A stretch of 64,000 nt of DNA from Primulina eburnea (Eukaryota; Streptophyta; Magnoliopsida; Lamiales; Gesneriaceae). Every line of letters begins with the position of its first letter. Position 1 is the stretch's first letter. Below the pieces are notes generated by a model. The model did not search any database. It was given only the letters and a program-made list of their open reading frames with translations, and was not told the origin of the DNA. Both the position numbers and the translations under genes were made by a program. Shown here piece by piece: positions 59,758 through 64,000 of the stretch. Location: positions 49,866,342-49,930,341 of the forward strand of contig NC_133101.1 in assembly GCF_022965805.1 (NCBI RefSeq), written 5' to 3'.

Positions 59758-60849
59758 TAATTATATATATAATATAACAATAATAATAATTGATGAAATA
59801 TTTATTGTATCAAAATTAAACAACAAATCAAAATAACCACTTCAATGGTATCGAGCATTTGATGTAAATTGATAACAAATAATTCATTTTTATACCTATA
59901 ATAAAAAGAAGTTAGCTAAATGAAAAGAAATAAATAAAGAATATACAAAATATAAACAATCTTTCTTCACCAAGAATATATTTTCTTCACCTTGACATAA
60001 TAGATTTAGCTTTCCATGAGCTTACTTTTGATCAAAAATAAAAACATCACTCATAGTTGGGAAAATGAAAAATATATTGGAACTTAGAACTTTTATATAC
60101 ACACTATATTTTACAATGGGATAGAATGATTCTTAAGCTAGCACAAAGCCTCTATTTATAGGCCAAATGAGAGAAATGGTAAAATTTTTTTATTAATGCC
60201 ATGTAGTTGTAATAGTAATCTTTGTCTCCTCCAACTTCAATTCCATGTCCCTTCTTTCAATGCTTTGTTCCACGACTTTAATCTCCGAATCTGACTTTGC
60301 TCAAAACAGAAAACATGTAGGGCATTGTTTATTGATGAATTTGGCCACTTGGTTAACCTCATTTGGTTAAATATTGAATTATTTATGATTTTTTTACTAT
60401 AAGCTGGCCATAGTAAAAGTAAATCTGTCCTCTTTTTGATATTTGCACAATTTGATCATCTCATGAACTTTTTAGGCAATCAAGTCTTCTGCAAAGTTGT
60501 AGATAATTTCTCAAGGATTTCAAACATGTTTTAATCACCTCCATTTGAATTTCTAGCTTGAGTTATCATTATTTTACCAACACGTAGAAAACCTGAAAAT
60601 AAAACATATTTAGTAAGACATTTAAATATAAAAAAATAATAATAAATAACATAATTTTAATGAAACTTAAAATTTTAAAATACAGGTTTTAACATATAAT
60701 GAATTATTAATTTTAAGTTTCATCACACACCACACTATCTTATTACTAGTCTCTTAGTAATAAAATTTATCGGAAAATCACAACCTAGATTCTTTATTCT
60801 TTTTATATATTCAAATATACAAACATATTCATTTTAAACAAAGTCATAT

Positions 60850-60853
<4 letters not shown>

Positions 60854-60900
<47 letters not shown>

Positions 60901-60970
60901 CATTTAATATAATAATATATAATTAGATTTGCTTTTATTATTATTTTTATTTTCACATAATATATAAAGT

Positions 60971-61022
<52 letters not shown>
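60854..61022. repeat. Two long TA microsatellites
   Basis: (TA)n runs at about 60854-60897 and 60974-61022, separated by AT-rich sequence. Confidence 0.9.
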
Positions 61023-61024
<2 letters not shown>

Positions 61025-61116
61025 CAAATTTTTCATCCGTTCTCCTACTTCAAGACGTCAGGCGCTTATAGAAAAATGATGCAAGTCGAGAAGAGAGTGT
61101 TTGAATTGACAAGGAC

Positions 61117-61254
61117 AGAAAATTTAATTGATGCCATGCGTTGACAAGGTTACGTCCTTGAGCAACTGAAATGTGAGGCCCCGAAAGAAAATTTAATTGA
61201 TGCCATGCGTTGACAAAGTTACGTCCTTGAGCAACTGAAATGTGAGGCCCGGGG
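61117..61254 (+). repeat. 69-bp tandem duplication at the Cassandra edge
   Basis: 61117-61185 is repeated from 61186. The first copy already includes the first bases of the Cassandra LTR (TGTGAGGCCC), so the duplication happened after the insertion. At 69 bp it adds 23 codons without changing frame. Confidence 0.85.
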
Positions 61255-61470
61255 CCGAAGAGGGCGGGGGGTGATCGCCGGTGCCATCAGTTGCACGAAC
61301 AATGAGCGACTCCTGGCAGGCTTCTAGGTGGAGGGAACATGAATGAACCGACCCACACGGGAATGAGAGGGATTCTGAGACTGTTCAATGTAATGGACTG
61401 TACAGTTGAAGAGGCTTAAAAGATTTGATTTGTACTACTCATATCACGAAGGTGCATCTTCTTTTCGGTA

Positions 61471-61560
61471 GCTCATCACATAAGAACTCCAAACTTAAGC
61501 GTGCTTGACTTGGGGCAATTTTGGGATAGGTGACCTCCTAGGAAGTTTCCCAGGGTGCGT
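61471..61560 (+). promoter_or_regulatory. 5S-rRNA-like RNA polymerase III promoter region, Cassandra 5' LTR
   Basis: The segment from CATCAC to GGGTGCGT follows the plant 5S rRNA gene, including the box A and box C regions, with several substitutions. The 3' LTR copy (about 61938-62030) is closer to real 5S. Confidence 0.85.
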
Positions 61561-61637
61561 CTGAGTGAGGACATAAGCACGCTGGAAATATCCGTCTTGA
61601 TACAGTGAGGTCAGTCGTCGAATCTGGGCGTTACAAG

Positions 61638-61649
61638 TGGTATCAGAGC
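61638..61649 (+). other. Primer-binding site of the Cassandra element
   Basis: TGGTATCAGAGC, complementary to initiator tRNA-Met, two bases inside the 5' LTR. Confidence 0.93.
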
Positions 61650-62920
61650 CGACCTCTCTTAGTACGGTGTGGTTCGGGGACGAACCAAGCGGAAGCTGGT
61701 GGGCATGTAAGGCCCGGGACCAAAGAGGGCGGGGGGTGATCGCCGGTGCCATCAGTTGCACGGACAATGAGCGGCTCCTGACAGGCTTCTAGGTGGAGGG
61801 AACATGAATGAAACGACCCACACGGGAATGAGAGAGATTCCGAGACTGTTCAATGTAATGGACTGTACAGTTGAAGAGGGCTTAAAAGATTTGATTGGTA
61901 CTACTCATATCACGAAGGTGCATCTTTTTTTCGGTTGCTCATCACATAAAGAACTCCAAAGTTAAGCGTGCTTGACTTGAGGTAATTTTGGGATGGGTGA
62001 CCTCCTGGGAAGTTTCCCAGGGTGCGTGTGAGTGAGGACATAAGCACGCTGGAAAGAATCGTCTTGATATAGTGAGGACAGTCGTCGAATCTAGGGGCGT
62101 TACATGAAATGTCAAGAGCTGATATCAGTTTTGAAAACCCTCGAATCAAATTTTGATCCAATGAATCCCACTGCTGCTCAAGACAACCGGGTTATCCACA
62201 CTCTGACTGAGAAATTGAGACAGATGAATGAGCTAATTCTCGCTCAAGAACAGGTTTTTGGAGAGCCAACTCAATATCTTGTAGGCCTTGTTCCTGAATT
62301 TTCTTTGAGTCAGACAGTTGAGGATCGGACCCCAGCTTCACCAGAAGCTCAAGTTCCCAGTACTTTTGCAACGACAATACAGCCTACTTCATCTTTGTGT
62401 TTACAATCGGTTCGTGAACTGGCTTCAGTGGAAGAAGTTATTCAATCAATTGTTCCTACATCTTCTACTGGACCCACAACAGATCAAGATGGTGATTTTG
62501 TTCAGCCATTTTCTCCTCCAGTAGATCAAAAAATGGCAGAATCGATGCTGCTCCTTCCTCATCATTGCCAAATCTAGACAACTTCTCTGCTGAATACAAA
62601 GCAGAAATTGAAGCTCTTCTGATTCAGCAATCTGAACCTGCGTCCACAGAACAACCACTGGAAATATCTGAAGAGATTCAACCTGATGCGAACATAGTCC
62701 TTGTCTCTAATGTTGCTGAAGAAACTGATCTTTGTATTGCTGAGGACACTACTGCAGCACCACACCTTCCTACTGATCCAGTAGTACGCATTGTTGAACA
62801 TGGCCCCTCTGCTGATCCAACAGATGTTATCCCTTCCTCTGCTCAGCCAAAAGCTAAACCTTCTACTGCATTGGTATTATCCACATTGAACAGACTGCTC
62901 ATGATGATCGCCTTGCTAAG

Positions 62921-63877
62921 TGTTGAAAACTTAATTCCGGTGTTTTGACAAAAGATGAACCAACTGAATTAAGCAACTGAATTGATCTTCGACTGAACTA
63001 AGCAACTGAACTGATCATCAATTGAACACGTCATCAGTCAACTGATCGATACAACTGAAGTTCATTACCAGCTGATCTCTCAGCTGTACACGTCATCAGT
63101 TGAAAGCGACATCCGACAAATAGTATAACTACCTGCAACTGGTAGTGGCTCGCCGCATTTCAGAAAAGCGCTGTACGACTGTCAGAGTATATCGACGTGG
63201 AAATCAACGGTTAGAATATTCAAATTCTTTTGATGTTACCGTTGAGAGAGAAGCCTATAAATAGTCGAAGGAAGCAGCCGAAGCAACAACAACTGATCTA
63301 AGCTATCTCATTCTACTTGCTGTTACGCTGCTAAAATATCTGCTCATACTCAGAAGCCAAAAGCTCTCGCTTACCAGTTATATCAGTAGCATTTAAGGCT
63401 ACATTCTTGAGCTTAGAGCACTTTGTAATCTTTGATAGTTTCACTAGTAGGTTGTGCTAAGATCAGTTACCAACTGTAAAAGTATCATATATTAAGAGTT
63501 TCAGTTTTGGCAAAGTGATAAGTCCAAACTGAAGTGGGTCAGTACATTGTCTTGTATTTGATCAAAGTCTTTTAGTGAAAATCCTATCTTCGTGATAGAA
63601 GGGGTGACGTAGGAGTTATTCAAGTCTTCGAACATCCAGAAACATATTGTGTTATCTTTACTTCAGTCGTTACCTTTCAGTTAGATACTCTATCTTTCAG
63701 TTAGTTTATTTTCCGCAACTGTTTTGTTCAGTTTAACTGATTGTCATTGACCGACGGGATTTCTAGTTTCAGTTTGTAACAAAACTGAACTCATATTGTC
63801 GAAGAATATTTAAATTCGAGAAGTGTTTATTCAACCCCCTTTCTAAACACTCTTTATTAGTTTAACCGATCCTTTCA
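62921..63877 (+). repeat. 5' LTR of the SIRE-like element
   Basis: It starts TGTTGAAAAC and ends CCTTTCA. Near 62960-63110 it carries many AACTGA motifs and two ACACGTCATCAG blocks, followed by a TATA box. Confidence 0.82.
63256..63263 (+). promoter_or_regulatory. TATA box of the SIRE-like LTR
   Basis: TATAAATA is about 335 bases after the LTR start and about 620 before its end, the usual place for the U3 promoter of this type of LTR. Confidence 0.7.
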
Positions 63878-63879
63878 AG

Positions 63880-63891
63880 TGGTATCAGAGC
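63880..63891 (+). other. Primer-binding site of the SIRE-like element
   Basis: TGGTATCAGAGC, the initiator tRNA-Met complement, two bases after the LTR. Confidence 0.92.
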
Positions 63892-63934
63892 AGTTATATC
63901 TCGTCTCAGAATATCTATACTCAAATTGTTCAGT

Positions 63935-64000
63935 ATGTCTTCATTCAACAAGATTCCTATGTTCTCTAGAGAAGATTTCGATGATTGGAAGATCAGGATG
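63935..64000 (+). CDS. Gag of the SIRE-like element, first 22 codons
   Basis: The ATG at 63935 opens MSSFNKIPMFSREDFDDWK and stays open to the window edge. The KIPMFSREDFDDWK motif is the typical start of gag in SIRE-type copia elements, where it precedes the UBN2-like gag domain. Partial because the window ends. Confidence 0.82.
   Translation, partial: MSSFNKIPMFSREDFDDWKIRM

Larger units (their letters stand above)
59086..61075. other. Unclassified AT-rich DNA next to truncated element E
   Basis: About 2 kb with no recognisable coding domain. It includes a duplicated hairpin block at 59489-59757 and (TA)n microsatellites at about 60854-60897 and 60974-61022. The segment GAGATCGATTCACAG near 59167 resembles sequence often seen in plant repeat DNA, but the family was not identified. 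Confidence 0.45.
61241..62104 (+). mobile_element. Cassandra-type TRIM retrotransposon
   Basis: 864 bp. Two ~397-bp LTRs (61241-61635 and 61706-62104) flank a 70-bp internal region that holds only a tRNA-Met primer site and a purine-rich tract. Perfect target duplications TGAAA lie at 61236-61240 and 62105-62109. Each LTR contains 5S-rRNA-like sequence with the AAGTTAAGCGTGCTT and GGATGGGTGACCTCCTGGG blocks, the defining feature of Cassandra. It has no coding capacity and depends on another element for movement. Confidence 0.95.
61076..62920 (+). pseudogene. Broken reading frame of unknown function, split by Cassandra
   Basis: A frame from ATG 61076 runs through RVFELTRTENLIDAMR and, across the Cassandra insertion, continues in the same frame as ECQLK-type helical sequence to 62577. 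A +1/-1 frame change near 62540 then leads into a second stretch to the SIRE LTR at 62921. The sequence is helical at the start and serine/threonine/proline/glutamate-rich later. It is damaged by a TGA after DAMR, a 69-bp tandem duplication, the Cassandra insertion and the frame change. No family was recognised. It may be an accessory reading frame of an older retroelement or a host gene remnant. Confidence 0.55.
62921..64000 (+). mobile_element. 5' end of a SIRE-like Ty1/copia element, cut by the window edge
   Basis: A complete 957-bp 5' LTR, a tRNA-Met primer site and the first gag codons are present. The 3' part lies beyond the window. The gag start and the LTR style fit the SIRE/Maximus lineage. 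The five bases before it are CTAAG, the expected left target duplication, which cannot be checked here. It interrupts the broken reading frame to its left. Confidence 0.85.

Noticed and set aside
61471..62030. Two genuine 5S rRNA genes
   Set aside because: Only about 90 bp of 5S-like sequence is present in each, with many substitutions, inside LTRs that have a primer site and target duplications. This is Cassandra.

Overview
The window looks like nuclear DNA of a flowering plant, most likely a eudicot. It is AT-rich, has one intron-rich plant kinesin gene, and is otherwise packed with plant-type LTR retrotransposons (Tat and Tekay-like Ty3/gypsy, SIRE-like Ty1/copia and a Cassandra TRIM). No bacterial, organellar or viral genome features were seen. 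The species cannot be fixed from sequence alone.

Layout. 1-12,719: a 694-bp hAT-like non-autonomous element split by an 11.5-kb, structurally intact Tat-type Ty3/gypsy element on the minus strand (target duplication GTTTG, LTRs with 3 differences in 622 bp). Between pol and the 3' LTR this element carries an antisense block of extra genes: two apparently related ~140-aa reading frames, each behind its own TATA box, and a three-exon gene with a Transposase_28-like domain and a coiled coil. 14,188-20,133: an 18-exon kinesin-14 gene with an N-terminal calponin-homology domain (939 aa when spliced); one intron appears to be a U12-type AT-AC intron and another is GC-AG. 20,134-23,517: AT-rich spacer with microsatellites.

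23,518-46,356: a solo LTR (target duplication AAATA) interrupted by a young Tekay-like gypsy element (24,528-33,023, target duplication CCTTC). The 3' part of that solo LTR plus about 2.2 kb of flanking DNA is repeated in tandem four times (unit ~3.12 kb) with a GCAA microhomology at the breakpoints. 46,357-59,078: the 3' LTR and decayed pol of an older minus-strand element of the same LTR family. Its LTR is interrupted by another gypsy element on the plus strand (47,157-55,622, target duplication AAGCA), which has lost most of its integrase. 59,079-61,075: unclassified AT-rich DNA with a perfect 20-bp-stem hairpin and AT microsatellites. 61,076-62,920: a broken reading frame of unknown function split by a Cassandra TRIM (5S-rRNA-like LTRs, target duplication TGAAA). 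62,921-64,000: the 5' LTR, primer site and first 22 gag codons of a SIRE-like copia element that runs off the window.

How it fits together. Only the kinesin is a clear host gene; its TATA box lies about 1.5 kb from the hAT/Tat nest. The rest is a layered record of insertions, whose order is fixed by which element interrupts which: older hAT, solo LTR, minus-strand element and unknown reading frame first, then the Tat element, the Tekay element, the integrase-deleted element and Cassandra. The least described features are the antisense gene block of the Tat element, the intron-like segment at the gag-protease junction of the young Tekay element, the conserved amber codon in front of its chromodomain, and the tandem array seeded by a solo LTR.
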